From Planomonospora_B alba (GTDB lineage: Bacteria; Actinomycetota; Actinomycetes; Streptosporangiales; Streptosporangiaceae): a DNA stretch of 64,000 bases. Within the stretch, counting starts at the first letter, position 1. Every line of letters begins with the position of its first letter. The notes under the pieces were generated by a model. That model was not told where the DNA came from. It saw nothing but the letters and a program-made list of their open reading frames with translations, and searched no databases. The stretch lies in the NCBI RefSeq assembly GCF_039534085.1, contig NZ_BAAAUT010000013.1:79105-143104 (forward strand), in the 5' to 3' direction. The position numbers and the translations under genes are program-made. Positions 22,922-32,755 of the stretch are shown here, piece by piece.

Positions 22922-25900
22922 GTGAGTGGTCAGGGTTGGCGCCTGGTGCGCCGCGCGGGTGCGGGGGCGGCCGTTGCCCCCGTGCTCGACGAGCACCAGC
23001 GGGCGGTGGTGGCCCACGGGAGCGGCCCGCTGCTCGTCCTGGCGGGCCCCGGCACCGGCAAGACCACCACGATCGTGGAGACCGTGGTGGACCGGGTCGA
23101 GCGCCGGGGCGTCGACCCCGAGCGGGTGCTCGTCCTGACCTTCAGCCGCAAGGCCGCCGACGAGCTGCGCGAGCGCATCACCGGCCGGATGCGCCGCACC
23201 ACCCGCACGCCGCTCGCGCTGACCTTCCACAGCTACGCCTACGCGCTGCTGCGCCGCGAGGCCGTCCTGGCCGGCAGGCCCGTGCCCCGCCTGCTCACCG
23301 GTCCGGAGCAGCTGCTGGAGATCCGCCGCATGCTCCACGGCGAGCTGGAGGAGGGCGCGCCGCACTGGCCCGACGACATGCGGGAGGCGCTGAAGACCCG
23401 GGGCTTCGCCTCCGAGCTGCGCGATTTCCTCGCCCGCGCCGCCGAGCGCGGCCTGGACGGGCCGGAGCTGGTGGAGCTGGGCCGCAGGCACGGCCGCCCC
23501 GACTGGGTCGCCGCCGGGCGCTTCGCCGACCGCTACCAGGCGCGCTTCGACCTGGACCCGGAGGAGGTGCTCGACTACCCCGAGGTGATCCGCGAGGCGG
23601 CGGCCCTGCTCGCCGACCCCGAGGTGCGGATCCGCGAGCGCTCCGCCTACGACGTCGTCCTGGTGGACGAATACCAGGACACCGACCCCGCCCAGGAGCT
23701 CCTGCTCCAGCGGCTCGCGGGGGAGGGGCGCGACCTCATCGCGGTCGGCGACCCCGACCAGTCGATCTACGCCTTCCGGGGCGCGGACGTGCACGGGATC
23801 ATGGACTTCCCCGACCGGTTCCGCGACGCGCGGGGGGAGAGGGCCCCGGTCATCGCGCTGCGCGTCTGCCGGCGGAGCGGGCCGGGCCTGCTGGCCGCCA
23901 CCCGGCGCCTGGCCGCCCGGCTGCCCGCAGCCGGAGGCCGGGTGGCCCACCGCGACCTGGTGCCGCTGCCGGACGCCGAGCCCGGGGAGGTCAGGGCCGT
24001 GGTGGCCGAGAGCCCCAGCCAGGAGGCCGCGGTCGTCGCCGACACCCTGCGCCGGGCGCACTTGCTCGACGGTGTGCCCTGGGCGCGGATGGCCGTGCTG
24101 GTCCGCTCCGCGGCCCGGCAGGTGCCGCTGCTGCGCCGGGCCCTGGTCGCGGCCGGGGTACCGGTCGTCGTCGGCGGCGGCGAGGTGCCGCTGATCCAGG
24201 AGCCGGGCGTGCGGCCGCTGATCCGGCTGATCCAGGTGGCGCTCCACCCCGAGCGGCTGGACGAGGGCACCGCCGAGGAGCTGCTGACCGGCGCGCTCGG
24301 CGGCACCGACATGATCGGCGTGCGCCGCCTGCGCAGGGCGCTGCGCGTCGCCGAGCACGAGGCGCTGGCGCTTCCCGCGGAGTTCGAGGGCGAGAAGGGC
24401 GGGTCCCCCGACCCGGACGGACGCGGCCCGGGCGACGGCGGGGACGCGGCGGACCCGGACGGACGTGGCCCGGGTGACGGCGGGGACGCGGCGGACCCGG
24501 AGCCGGGCGGGGCCGGGCGGGAGAGGCCCCGCTCCTCCGGCGAGCTGCTCGTCGCCGCGCTGAAGGACGCCCGGGAGCTGGTCCGGATCGAGCCGCACGT
24601 GGCGCTCCCGGCCGAGCGCGTGGCCCGGCTCATCGCCGCCGCCACCGAGGTCGTACGGCGCGGCGGCACCGCCGAGGAGGTGCTCTGGGCCGTCTGGCAG
24701 GCCACCGGCCTGGCCGAGCGGTGGAGCGAGCTGAGCGCCGCGGGCGGGCACCGGGGCCGGCAGGCGGACCGCGACCTCGACGCCGTGGTGGCGCTGTTCG
24801 ACCGCGCGGCCAGGTTCGCCGACCGGCTGCCCCACGCCGGAGTCGAGGTGTTCGTCGAGGACCTCGTGGCCCAGGAGATCCCCGGCGACTCGCTGGCCGC
24901 GCGGGCGCCCGAGGGCGACGCGGTCCGCATCATGACCGCCCACCGGTCCAAGGGACTGGAGTGGGACGTGGTGGTCGTCGCCGGGGTCCAGGAGGGCGTC
25001 TGGCCCGACCTGCGGCTGCGCGGCACCGTTCTGAGCACCGACGACATGGTCGCCCGCGCGGGCGGCTCCGAGCACGAGAACCCCGCCGCGGTCGCCGCGG
25101 CGCTCGCCTCCCAGATGCTGTCGGAGGAGCGCCGCCTGTTCTACGTGGCGGCGACCCGGGCCCGGCGCAGGCTCGTCGTCACCGCCGTGGGCGGGGACGA
25201 CGTCGAGGAGCGGCCGTCGCGGTTCCTGTCCGAGCTGGTGCCCGGCGCGGGCGAGGAGCCGACCGTCGACGAGCGATCCCGCTGGCTGAGCATGCCCGCC
25301 CTGGTGGCGGACCTGCGCGCGGCGGTGTGCGACGCGAGCAGGCCCGAGCCGCTGCGCCGGCTCGCCGCCGCGCACCTGGCCAGGCTCTCCGCCGCCGGCG
25401 TCTCCGGCGCCCACCCGGACGAGTGGTACGCCCTCACCCCCATCTCCGACGACCGCCCGCTCGGCTGGCCCGACGACACCGTGCGGATCTCCCCCTCGGC
25501 CGTGGAGAGCTTCACCAAGTGCGGCCTGCGCTGGCTGCTGGAGACCTCGGTGGGCGCCGGCGGCACGGACGCGGCCCGGGGCCTGGGCACGGTCGTGCAC
25601 GCGCTGGCCGTGCTCGCCGCCGACGGCATGCCGACCGAGGAGACCCTCGCCAAGCGGTTGGACGAGGTCTGGCACGAGCTGGACTTCGGCGGCGTCTGGT
25701 ACAACCGCAAGCAGCGCAAGGTCGCCGAGGAGATGATCGGCAAGTTCGTCCGCTGGCACCGGGAGAACCCCCGGGAGCTGGTCGCGACCGAGGAGTCCTT
25801 CGTCGCGACGGTCTCCGAGGGGGTCCAGATCAAGGGCCGGGTGGACCGGATCGAGCGCGACGAGCAGGGCCGGGCCGTGATCATCGACATCAAGACCGGC

Positions 25901-26239
25901 GGTGCCAAGCCCTCCGAGGCGGACCTCGACCGCCACCCGCAGCTCGGCGTCTACCAGCTGGCCGCGCTGCTCGGCGCCTTCCGGAGGCACGGCCTGACCG
26001 AGCCCGGCGGCGCCGCCCTGGTGCAGCTCGGCAAGGCGGCGGGCAAGCAGCAGGCGCGCGAGCAGATCCAGCGGCCGCTGTCGGAGGACCCGGATCCCGG
26101 CTGGGCCCGCGACATGGTGGACACCGTCGCGCTGGGCATGTCGGGCCCCTTCTTCCAGGCCAGGGTGAACGACGGCTGCCGCACCTGCGCCGCCCGGTCG
26201 AGCTGCCCGGTCAACGACGGCGGGGGGCAGGTGTGCTGA
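22922..26239 (+). CDS. adnA: AdnA, helicase-nuclease subunit
   Basis: 1105 residues from GTG 22922 (GTG 22907 is in frame but has no ribosome-binding site). UvrD-like motor: Walker A G-P-G-T-G-K-T-T, V-L-V-D-E-Y-Q-D-T, G-D-P-D-Q-S-I-Y-A-F-R-G, T-A-H-R-S-K-G-L-E-W-D, V-A-A-T-R-A-R-R-R. The C-terminal RecB-type nuclease has G-R-V-D-R-I-E and I-I-D-I-K-T-G, and cysteines in F-T-K-C-G-L-R-W plus C-R-T-C-x4-C that fit an Fe-S staple. Gene order and architecture match the AdnAB end-resection machine of actinobacteria, which replaces RecBCD. An acidic linker at about 493-530 contains a 14-residue tandem duplication. Stop overlaps adnB by 7 bases. Confidence 0.9.
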   Translation: MSGQGWRLVRRAGAGAAVAPVLDEHQRAVVAHGSGPLLVLAGPGTGKTTTIVETVVDRVERRGVDPERVLVLTFSRKAADELRERITGRMRRTTRTPLALTFHSYAYALLRREAVLAGRPVPRLLTGPEQLLEIRRMLHGELEEGAPHWPDDMREALKTRGFASELRDFLARAAERGLDGPELVELGRRHGRPDWVAAGRFADRYQARFDLDPEEVLDYPEVIREAAALLADPEVRIRERSAYDVVLVDEYQDTDPAQELLLQRLAGEGRDLIAVGDPDQSIYAFRGADVHGIMDFPDRFRDARGERAPVIALRVCRRSGPGLLAATRRLAARLPAAGGRVAHRDLVPLPDAEPGEVRAVVAESPSQEAAVVADTLRRAHLLDGVPWARMAVLVRSAARQVPLLRRALVAAGVPVVVGGGEVPLIQEPGVRPLIRLIQVALHPERLDEGTAEELLTGALGGTDMIGVRRLRRALRVAEHEALALPAEFEGEKGGSPDPDGRGPGDGGDAADPDGRGPGDGGDAADPEPGGAGRERPRSSGELLVAALKDARELVRIEPHVALPAERVARLIAAATEVVRRGGTAEEVLWAVWQATGLAERWSELSAAGGHRGRQADRDLDAVVALFDRAARFADRLPHAGVEVFVEDLVAQEIPGDSLAARAPEGDAVRIMTAHRSKGLEWDVVVVAGVQEGVWPDLRLRGTVLSTDDMVARAGGSEHENPAAVAAALASQMLSEERRLFYVAATRARRRLVVTAVGGDDVEERPSRFLSELVPGAGEEPTVDERSRWLSMPALVADLRAAVCDASRPEPLRRLAAAHLARLSAAGVSGAHPDEWYALTPISDDRPLGWPDDTVRISPSAVESFTKCGLRWLLETSVGAGGTDAARGLGTVVHALAVLAADGMPTEETLAKRLDEVWHELDFGGVWYNRKQRKVAEEMIGKFVRWHRENPRELVATEESFVATVSEGVQIKGRVDRIERDEQGRAVIIDIKTGGAKPSEADLDRHPQLGVYQLAALLGAFRRHGLTEPGGAALVQLGKAAGKQQAREQIQRPLSEDPDPGWARDMVDTVALGMSGPFFQARVNDGCRTCAARSSCPVNDGGGQVC
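24410..24493 (+). repeat. In-frame 42-bp tandem duplication in adnA
   Basis: Two 42-bp copies (24410-24451 and 24452-24493) differ at only a few bases and encode D-P-D-G-R-G-P-G-D-G-G-D-A-A twice in a linker between motor motifs. Length is a multiple of three, so the frame is kept. Confidence 0.85.
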
Positions 26240-29200
26240 GCGCGGCCCGCCTCGCCGAGGTCCTGGGCGTCCTGCCGCCCACCCCGGAGCAGGCCGCGGT
26301 GATCGAGGCCGGGCTGGAGCCGATGGTGGTGGTCGCCGGGGCCGGGTCCGGCAAGAGCGAGACCATGGCCGGGAGGGTGGTCTGGCTGGTCGCCAACGGC
26401 CTGGTCCGGCCCGAGCAGGTCCTCGGACTGACCTTCACCCGCAAGGCCGCCGGCGAGCTGTCCCACCGCGTCCGCGAGCGGCTGGGCGCGCTGGCCGGCA
26501 CGGTCCCCGCCGACCTGCTGGCGGGTGAGCCGACCATCTCGACCTACCACGCCTACGCCGCCCGGTTGGTCACCGAGCACGCCCTGCGCGAGGCGCTGGA
26601 GCCCACCATGCGGCTGATCACGCCCGCCGTCGCCTGGCAGCTGGCCGGGCAGGTGGTCAGCGCCTACGACGGGCCGATGGGGGAGATCGAGTGGGGGCCG
26701 GCCACCGTCACCCGCGCGGTGCTGGAGCTGGCCGGTGAGCTGGCCGAGCACCTGCGCACCCCGCAGGACGTGCGGGAGGTGGGCGCCTGGCTCGCCGAGC
26801 GGTACGGCGAGCTGCCCGGCAGGACGGTCGCCGCCCAGCGCAGGGTCCTGGAGACCCAGCGGGTCCGGGAGCGGCTGCTGCCGCTGGTGGAGGCCTACGG
26901 CCGGCTCAAGCGGGCCCGCGAGGTCGTCGACCACGGCGACCAGATGGCGCTGGCCGCGAAGATCGCCTCCGGGCATCCCGAGGTCGGCGAGCTCGAACGG
27001 AGCCGGTTCGCCGTCGTCCTGCTGGACGAGTACCAGGACACCAGCCACGCCCAGCTCGTGCTGCTCCGCTCCCTGTTCGGCGGCGGCCACCCGGTGACCG
27101 CCGTCGGCGATCCCTGCCAGTCGATCTACGGCTGGCGCGGCGCCTCGGCGGGCAACCTCACCCGCTTCCCGAGCGACTTCCGCACCGCCTCCGGCGAGCC
27201 CGCGCCGGTCCGGCAGCTGTCGGTCAGCTTCCGCAACGGGGACGCGGTCCTCGACGTCGCCGCCCGGATCCAGCTCCCGCTCCGGATCCAGGCCCGGGAG
27301 GTGCCGGTGCTCGTCCCCGGCGGGAACCGCGTCGAGCGCGGCCGGGTGGTCTGCGCCTTCCACGAGACCGCCGACGACGAGGCCGCCTGGATCGCCGAGC
27401 GGATCCACCGGCTGCTGGGCACCGAGTCCGCGCCCGACGGCCTGCCCTGGGGGGAGGGCGAGCGCAAGCGGGCCAAGCAGAGCGTGTGGGGCGGCCCGCA
27501 GTGCCTGCAGCCGCACGACGTGGCGATCCTGGCCCGCAAGCGCTCGCAGTTCCCCGCGCTCCGCCGGGCCCTGGAGGAGCGCGGCATCCCGGTCGAGGTG
27601 GTCGGCCTGGGCGGCCTGCTGACCGTGCCCGAGGTCGCCGACATCGTGGCCACCCTGCGCGTGCTGTACGACCCGTCGGCCGGGGACGCCCTGGTCCGGC
27701 TGCTGTCGGGCCCCCGCTGGCGGATCGGCCCCGCCGACCTGAAGGAGCTGGGAGAGCGGGCCCGCGAGCTGAACCGGGAGACCCGCGAGGGCGGCTCCCC
27801 GGTGGCGGACCCGCTGGACCAGGTGGTCGCGGAGCTGGCCGAGGAGCGCGGCAGCCTGGTCGACGCGCTGGACGAGCTGCCCGACCGCCCCGAGTGGCAG
27901 GACCTGTTCTCGCCGGTGGCGCGGGTGCGGCTGGTCGCCATGGCCCAGGAGCTGCGCTCCCTGCGCGCCCGCGCGGGCCAGCCGCTCCCCGATCTGATCA
28001 TGGAGATCGAGCGCCGCCTCGGCCTCGACATCGAGGTGGCGGCCCGGCACGGGGGCGCCGGGACGTTCGCCGCCCGGGCCGACCTCGACGCCTTCCTCGA
28101 CGCGGCCTCCCGCTTCGCGGGCGACTCCGAGGACCCGACGCTGGGCGCGTTCCTGGCCTTCCTCAAGGCGGCCGACGAGGAGGAGAACGGGCTGGACGCC
28201 GGGAGGGTCGGCGAGAGCAACAGCGTGAAGCTGATGACCGTGCACGCCTCCAAGGGGCTGGAGTGGCCGGTCGTCGTGGTGCCGGGGATGTCGCAGGCGC
28301 TCTCCTCGACGGGCGGGCTGACCACCGGAACGATCTTCCCGGCCCGCCCGGTGGTCAGCCCGCGCTGGACGGAGAACCCGCGGCGGCTGCCGTACCCGCT
28401 CCGCGGCGACGCCTCCGACCTGCCCCGGCTGACCGGGCTCACCAGGGAGGAGCTCGCCGAGTTCGACGAGGGCTGCCGCGAGCGCGACCTGATGGAGGAG
28501 CGGCGGCTCGCCTACGTCGCGGTGACCCGCGCCCACTACCTGCTGATCGCCTCGGGCTACCGGTGGGGCAGCGCGGCCAAGCCCCTGACGCCGTCGGACT
28601 TCCTGTTGGAGATCCGCGACACCTGCGGGCAGGTGGCCACCTGGGCGACGGAGGCCGGCGGGAGCACGGCCAACCCCCTGCTGGCCGAGCCCGCCGAGCG
28701 GACCTGGCCCACCGTCGACGACGCCCGGTACGCGGCGGCGCTGGACGGCGCGCTGCTGGTCGAGGAGGCCCTCGCGGCCCTCGCCGCGGGGGAGGCCGGG
28801 GACGCCGGCGCCGCGGAGGCGGGCGGCCCGGCGGAGGTCAGGGAGGCCCGGGAGGGCAGGGAGAGCACGGAGGGCTGGGAGGACCGGGAGGACCGCCTGC
28901 CGGCGGAGCTGCGCGGCTGGGACCGCGACCGCGCCAGGGCCTGGGAGCGGGACACCGAGCTCCTGCTGCGCGAGCGGGAGCGGAGTCGGCGGCGCGGCGG
29001 CCGCCTGGTCGAGCTGCCCGCGCACCTGACGGTCTCGTCGCTGGTCACCCTGGCCGCCGATCCGGCGGCCCTGGCCCGGGAGATCCGCCGCCCGGTGCCG
29101 AAGAAGCCCGCGCCGCTGGCCCGCCGCGGCACCTCCTTCCACCAGTGGCTGGAGTCCCGCTGGGGCCAGCAGCGCCTCCTCGACGAGTTCGAGCTGCCCG

Positions 29201-29613
29201 GCGCCGGGGACGAGGCGGAGGAGGCCGACACCCGGCTGGCCGAGCTCCAGCGGAGATTCGAGGAGAGCGAGTGGGCGGGCCGGGAGCCGCTCGACGTCGA
29301 GGTCCCGTTCGAGACGGTGATCGGCGACCGGGTCGTCCGCGGCCGGATGGACGCCGTCTTCCAGAGCCCCGACGGCCGCTACGAGGTGGTCGACTGGAAG
29401 ACCGGCAGCCGCCCCGCCGGCCGGGCGGCGGCCGCCGCCTCCGTCCAGCTCGCCGCCTACCGGCTGGCCTGGTCCCAGCTGGCCGGCGTGCCCCTGGACC
29501 AGGTCGGCGCCGCCTTCCACTACGTCCGCCTGGGCGAGACGGTCCGCCCGGTGGACCTCCTCGACGAGCGCGGCCTGGTCGCGCTCATCGAGTCGGTCCC
29601 CGCCGCCGGCTGA
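26233..29613 (+). CDS. adnB: AdnB, helicase-nuclease subunit
   Basis: 1126 residues from GTG 26233, overlapping the adnA stop by 7 bases. Motor motifs are intact: G-A-G-S-G-K-S-E-T, L-L-D-E-Y-Q-D-T, G-D-P-C-Q-S-I-Y-G-W-R-G, V-H-A-S-K-G-L-E-W-P, V-A-V-T-R-A-H-Y. The C-terminal nuclease domain shows R-G-T-S-F-H-Q-W-L, G-R-M-D-A and V-V-D-W-K-T-G, without the cysteine cluster seen in AdnA. In the mycobacterial complex AdnB is the lead motor. An Ala/Glu/Arg-rich linker (about 850-920) precedes the nuclease. Together with adnA it resects double-strand breaks for recombination. Confidence 0.9.
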   Translation: MLSAARLAEVLGVLPPTPEQAAVIEAGLEPMVVVAGAGSGKSETMAGRVVWLVANGLVRPEQVLGLTFTRKAAGELSHRVRERLGALAGTVPADLLAGEPTISTYHAYAARLVTEHALREALEPTMRLITPAVAWQLAGQVVSAYDGPMGEIEWGPATVTRAVLELAGELAEHLRTPQDVREVGAWLAERYGELPGRTVAAQRRVLETQRVRERLLPLVEAYGRLKRAREVVDHGDQMALAAKIASGHPEVGELERSRFAVVLLDEYQDTSHAQLVLLRSLFGGGHPVTAVGDPCQSIYGWRGASAGNLTRFPSDFRTASGEPAPVRQLSVSFRNGDAVLDVAARIQLPLRIQAREVPVLVPGGNRVERGRVVCAFHETADDEAAWIAERIHRLLGTESAPDGLPWGEGERKRAKQSVWGGPQCLQPHDVAILARKRSQFPALRRALEERGIPVEVVGLGGLLTVPEVADIVATLRVLYDPSAGDALVRLLSGPRWRIGPADLKELGERARELNRETREGGSPVADPLDQVVAELAEERGSLVDALDELPDRPEWQDLFSPVARVRLVAMAQELRSLRARAGQPLPDLIMEIERRLGLDIEVAARHGGAGTFAARADLDAFLDAASRFAGDSEDPTLGAFLAFLKAADEEENGLDAGRVGESNSVKLMTVHASKGLEWPVVVVPGMSQALSSTGGLTTGTIFPARPVVSPRWTENPRRLPYPLRGDASDLPRLTGLTREELAEFDEGCRERDLMEERRLAYVAVTRAHYLLIASGYRWGSAAKPLTPSDFLLEIRDTCGQVATWATEAGGSTANPLLAEPAERTWPTVDDARYAAALDGALLVEEALAALAAGEAGDAGAAEAGGPAEVREAREGRESTEGWEDREDRLPAELRGWDRDRARAWERDTELLLRERERSRRRGGRLVELPAHLTVSSLVTLAADPAALAREIRRPVPKKPAPLARRGTSFHQWLESRWGQQRLLDEFELPGAGDEAEEADTRLAELQRRFEESEWAGREPLDVEVPFETVIGDRVVRGRMDAVFQSPDGRYEVVDWKTGSRPAGRAAAAASVQLAAYRLAWSQLAGVPLDQVGAAFHYVRLGETVRPVDLLDERGLVALIESVPAAG

Positions 29614-29637
29614 CGGCGGCCCGCCGCGCCCGGCCGC

Positions 29638-29833
29638 TCAGCCGGACAGCGCGGCGGCGTCGATCGGGAGGCCGAACGGCTCCGGCAGCTCCAGCGTGCC
29701 GCCGCTGTGCACGGCGGCCGCCTTCGGGTACGGCTCCCGCTCGCCGGACCGGGTGGGGTCCTCGACCGGCTCGCTCATCAGCGTGGCCTTCTCCGGCCCG
29801 GTCGTCGGATCGACGATCAGGTGGAGCGGTCCC
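29638..29833 (-). pseudogene. Truncated Uma2/DUF820-type endonuclease remnant
   Basis: Read on the minus strand, this stretch encodes H-L-I-V-D-P-T-T-G and later G-G-T-L-E-L-P-E-P-F-G-L-P-I-D before a stop at 29638-29640. This resembles the C-terminal end of Uma2 family restriction-like endonucleases common in actinomycetes. The N-terminal part with the catalytic PD-(D/E)XK residues is missing and no proper start codon precedes it; the only ATG would give 46 residues. It abuts and slightly overlaps the decarboxylase 3' end, so the remnant was probably cut off by the insertion or rearrangement that placed the siderophore operon here. Confidence 0.55.
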
Positions 29834-30989
29834 CACGCATTCCGCCGCCGACCCTGTCACCGCCTTCCACGCGGCGTGACGGACCGCCGCCGACCGGGCG
29901 CAGGTAGTGGAAGCCCGGCTTCGGGTGCATGAGGAAGTCGTGGTGGGAGATGTTCCAGGCGTAGGCCCCGGCCATCGCGAACTCCACCACGTCCCCCGGC
30001 TCCAGCCGGGCCGGCACGGCGCGGGCCAGCACGTCCTTCGGCGTGCAGAGTTGGCCGACGATCGTGACCGGCTCACCCGCCTCGCCCGGGCCGCCCCCGG
30101 AGGTCCAGGCGGCCAGCGGCTGGTCGTGGCCCTTGGTGGCCGGGGTCCGCAGATGGTGGGTGCCCCCGGCGACGACCGCGAACAGCGTGCCGTGGACACG
30201 CTTGACGTCGATCACCCGGGTGACGTAGCGCCCGCAGTAGACGGTCAGCGCCCGCCCCGGCTCGATCCGCAGCACCGTGGCCCCGGCGTCCCCGGCGTCC
30301 CCGAAGAGCTCGCGGCGGAGCCCGGCCAGGCCCGCGCCGTACGCCTTCCAGTCGAAGCGCGCGCCCGGGTCGGCGTACGACACGCCCATGCCCCCGCCCA
30401 GGTTGACCTCGGCCGCGCCGAGCCCGCGCGCGTACTCCAGCACGGCCCGCGCCAGCTCCAGCAGGCGGGGCGCGTCCAGTCCGCTCGCCAGGTGGGCGTG
30501 CACGCCGCGCCAGCGCACCCGGTCCTGGCCCGCGAGCAGGCCGAGGCACTCGGCGACCCCGTCGGGGTCCATGCCGAACGGGGTCGCGCCACCGCCCATG
30601 GCCAGCGAGGCGCCCGCCACCGGGACGTCCAGGTTGACGCGGAGCAGGACGTCGGCCGGGCGCCCGGAGGCGAGCAGCCGGCGCAGCTCGCCGGGGCTCT
30701 CCACGTGCAGCCGGTCGACGTCGGAGGCCAGCTCGGCGTCGGTCTTGCCCGGACCGCCCAGCGCGACCGGCACGCCGGGGAACAGCGCCCGCACGTGCGC
30801 CAGCTCTCCGCCCGAGGCGACCTCGAAGCCGTCCACGTACCGGGCGAGCACCCGCAGCAGCTCCGGGTCGGGGTTGGCCTTGACCGCGTAGTGCAGCTCG
30901 ATCCCGTCCAGCGCCGCCCGCACCCCCGCCAGGTGGGCGTCCAGCTCCCCCAGGTCGTACACGTACGCCGGCAGGTCCGCGGGGATCAC
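29817..30989 (-). CDS. Type III PLP-dependent decarboxylase, siderophore operon
   Basis: 390 residues from GTG 30989, which overlaps the upstream synthetase stop (GTGA). Alanine-racemase-fold decarboxylase: H-Y-A-V-K-A-N-P-D with the PLP lysine at about 35, H-A-H-L-A-S-G, N-L-G-G-G-M-G (phosphate loop), E-P-G-R, catalytic G-Q-L-C-T-P-K-D, and G-A-Y-A-W-N-I-S. The family acts on diaminopimelate, ornithine or lysine, and in siderophore clusters (SbnH, FslC types) on citryl-diamino acid intermediates. Last gene of the four-gene operon. The last 25 residues after F-H-Y-L-R-P look unlike the family and run into the Uma2 remnant, so the C-terminus may have been replaced. Confidence 0.88.
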   Translation of the reverse strand: MIPADLPAYVYDLGELDAHLAGVRAALDGIELHYAVKANPDPELLRVLARYVDGFEVASGGELAHVRALFPGVPVALGGPGKTDAELASDVDRLHVESPGELRRLLASGRPADVLLRVNLDVPVAGASLAMGGGATPFGMDPDGVAECLGLLAGQDRVRWRGVHAHLASGLDAPRLLELARAVLEYARGLGAAEVNLGGGMGVSYADPGARFDWKAYGAGLAGLRRELFGDAGDAGATVLRIEPGRALTVYCGRYVTRVIDVKRVHGTLFAVVAGGTHHLRTPATKGHDQPLAAWTSGGGPGEAGEPVTIVGQLCTPKDVLARAVPARLEPGDVVEFAMAGAYAWNISHHDFLMHPKPGFHYLRPVGGGPSRRVEGGDRVGGGMRGDRST

Positions 30990-32755
30990 CGGGCACCCGC
31001 CGCGTGCACGCGCGGGGAGGCGTCCGGCGCCGGGCCGGCCGACGGGTCCGCCGACGGGAACGCCAGCGGGTTGGCCACCGGGACGTAGCCCGCCGCGCGG
31101 TCCGCCGCCCGCGACCACCGGACCGCCAGGTTGGCCTTGGCCGGCAGCGACGCGCCCGTCAGCAGGTCAGCGAGCGGCGGCGGCCACCCCCGCGCCGCGG
31201 CGTAGCCGGCCAGGACCCGCCCGGCCACCGCCCACAGCCCGTGCACCGGCCCGGTCCCGGCCAGCGCGGCGGCGATCTCCGCGAGGTGGTTGACGACCAG
31301 GCAGTAGACGACCCGGTTCCAGCCGCTGTCCGCGTCGTAGGTGAGCGCCTCGGCGACCCGGGAGGGCAGGGCCGACAGGTCGTGGCGGCCGGCGACGAGC
31401 TTGGTGCCCTCCAGGTCGCGGAAGACGGCCCGCACCGGTGTCCCGGAGCCGTCCACGCCGACCAGGACGTTCTGCAGGTGGGGCTCCAGGACCACGCCGT
31501 GGGCGAGGTAGGCCTCCAGCACCGGCGGCGCGACGCACTCCACGTAGGCCCGCCACCAGCGCACCGGGTCGGCCGCGGCGGCCGGGGGGAGCGGGGCCGC
31601 GGCGAGGGCGCCGCCGAGCAGCGGGGTCACCCCGGGACCGCAGACCCGCAGGGGGCTCTCCCGGACGATCACGCTCAGCCCCTCCAGGAGCCGGGTGCCG
31701 AGGCCCGCCGAGCGGTAACCGGGCTCGGGGAGCCAGCGGGTGCCGGGGAACTCCTCGGCCAGCCGCCGGAACACGGGCTCCAGGCGCGTGGTCAGCTCCA
31801 CCGCCCCGGCCAGCTCGTACCAGGAGTTCTTCCGGACGCAGTTGGTGATCCGCACGTCCAGGCTGAACTTCAGGCACCGGTCGATCTCCGGCGCGTAGAC
31901 CGTGCGGACCGAGGAGGTGGGGACCGCGGGGCGGGAGCCGTACCCCAGGTCGACGAGGCGCCCGTCGGCCAGCGGCGCGGCCAGTTCGGCGGCGAGCAGG
32001 TCGAGCTGCCAGGGGTGCGCGGGCAGCAGCGCGTAGCCGGGCGGCGCCTCGCCCAGGGCGTCCAGGACCGCCGTCTGTCCGGCCCCGGCCAGCACGTCGG
32101 AGCGGACGCCGAGCAGCCGGAGCGGGAAGCTCGCGTGCGCCTCCGGCGCGTACGCGAGCCAGTCCGCGCGGCCGGTCGCGGCCTCCCCCGCACCGGTCGC
32201 CGTGCCGATTCCGGTCGCCGTGCCGGTCTCGGTCGCCGCACCGGTCGCCGTGCCGCCTCCGGGGCCGCCCGCCGGGCCGCCGCGGGCCTTCGGGCTGGGG
32301 TGGAACGGGTGCCCGAAGACCAGCGCCTGCTCGGAGGCCAGCCACGGGTCGGCCGGGGCGGCGGCGGGCCGCCGGGCCGCCAGCAGCGCCGCCATGGCCC
32401 TCCTGCTGGAGCCCACCTGGGCGGCGAACTCCTCCTCGCCGCCGCCCAGCTCGGCCTCCACCAGGCGGACGAGCCGGGTGGAGGAGAGCGGCCGCCAGCG
32501 GCCGTCGTGGCGCCATTCGGCGGGGCCGGTGAAGCGCAGCGCGAGCCCCCCGTGCGTCCGCACCCGCAGCAGGGTGCCCGCCAGGCGGAGCAGCGTGTAC
32601 GGCCCGTCGCGCCAGGTCTGCCCGCGCGGTCCGGCCACCTCCCGCAGGGCGCAGCGCAGCAGCGCGGCCAGCGTCGCCTCCTCGGCGGCGACGGCTGTGT
32701 CGGATATATCGGCTGTGTCGGTGGCGCCGGAGGAGCCGGGAACGAGGCCGTTCAT
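30986..32755 (-). CDS. IucA/IucC family siderophore synthetase 2
   Basis: 589 residues from ATG 32755, overlapping the upstream gene by four bases. NRPS-independent siderophore (NIS) synthetases adenylate a carboxylate such as citrate and condense it with an amine or alcohol. Motifs: P-T-S-S-V-R-T-V, C-L-K-F-S-L-D-V-R-I-T-N-C-V-R-K, and H-G-V-V-L-E-P-H-L-Q-N-V followed by F-R-D-L-E-G-T-K in the C-terminal thumb (FhuF-like) part. A Gly/Thr/Ala-rich insert with G-T-A-T-G repeats lies at about 175-200, probably a flexible loop. Differs enough from synthetase 1 to use another substrate or orientation. Confidence 0.9.
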   Translation of the reverse strand: MNGLVPGSSGATDTADISDTAVAAEEATLAALLRCALREVAGPRGQTWRDGPYTLLRLAGTLLRVRTHGGLALRFTGPAEWRHDGRWRPLSSTRLVRLVEAELGGGEEEFAAQVGSSRRAMAALLAARRPAAAPADPWLASEQALVFGHPFHPSPKARGGPAGGPGGGTATGAATETGTATGIGTATGAGEAATGRADWLAYAPEAHASFPLRLLGVRSDVLAGAGQTAVLDALGEAPPGYALLPAHPWQLDLLAAELAAPLADGRLVDLGYGSRPAVPTSSVRTVYAPEIDRCLKFSLDVRITNCVRKNSWYELAGAVELTTRLEPVFRRLAEEFPGTRWLPEPGYRSAGLGTRLLEGLSVIVRESPLRVCGPGVTPLLGGALAAAPLPPAAAADPVRWWRAYVECVAPPVLEAYLAHGVVLEPHLQNVLVGVDGSGTPVRAVFRDLEGTKLVAGRHDLSALPSRVAEALTYDADSGWNRVVYCLVVNHLAEIAAALAGTGPVHGLWAVAGRVLAGYAAARGWPPPLADLLTGASLPAKANLAVRWSRAADRAAGYVPVANPLAFPSADPSAGPAPDASPRVHAAGAR

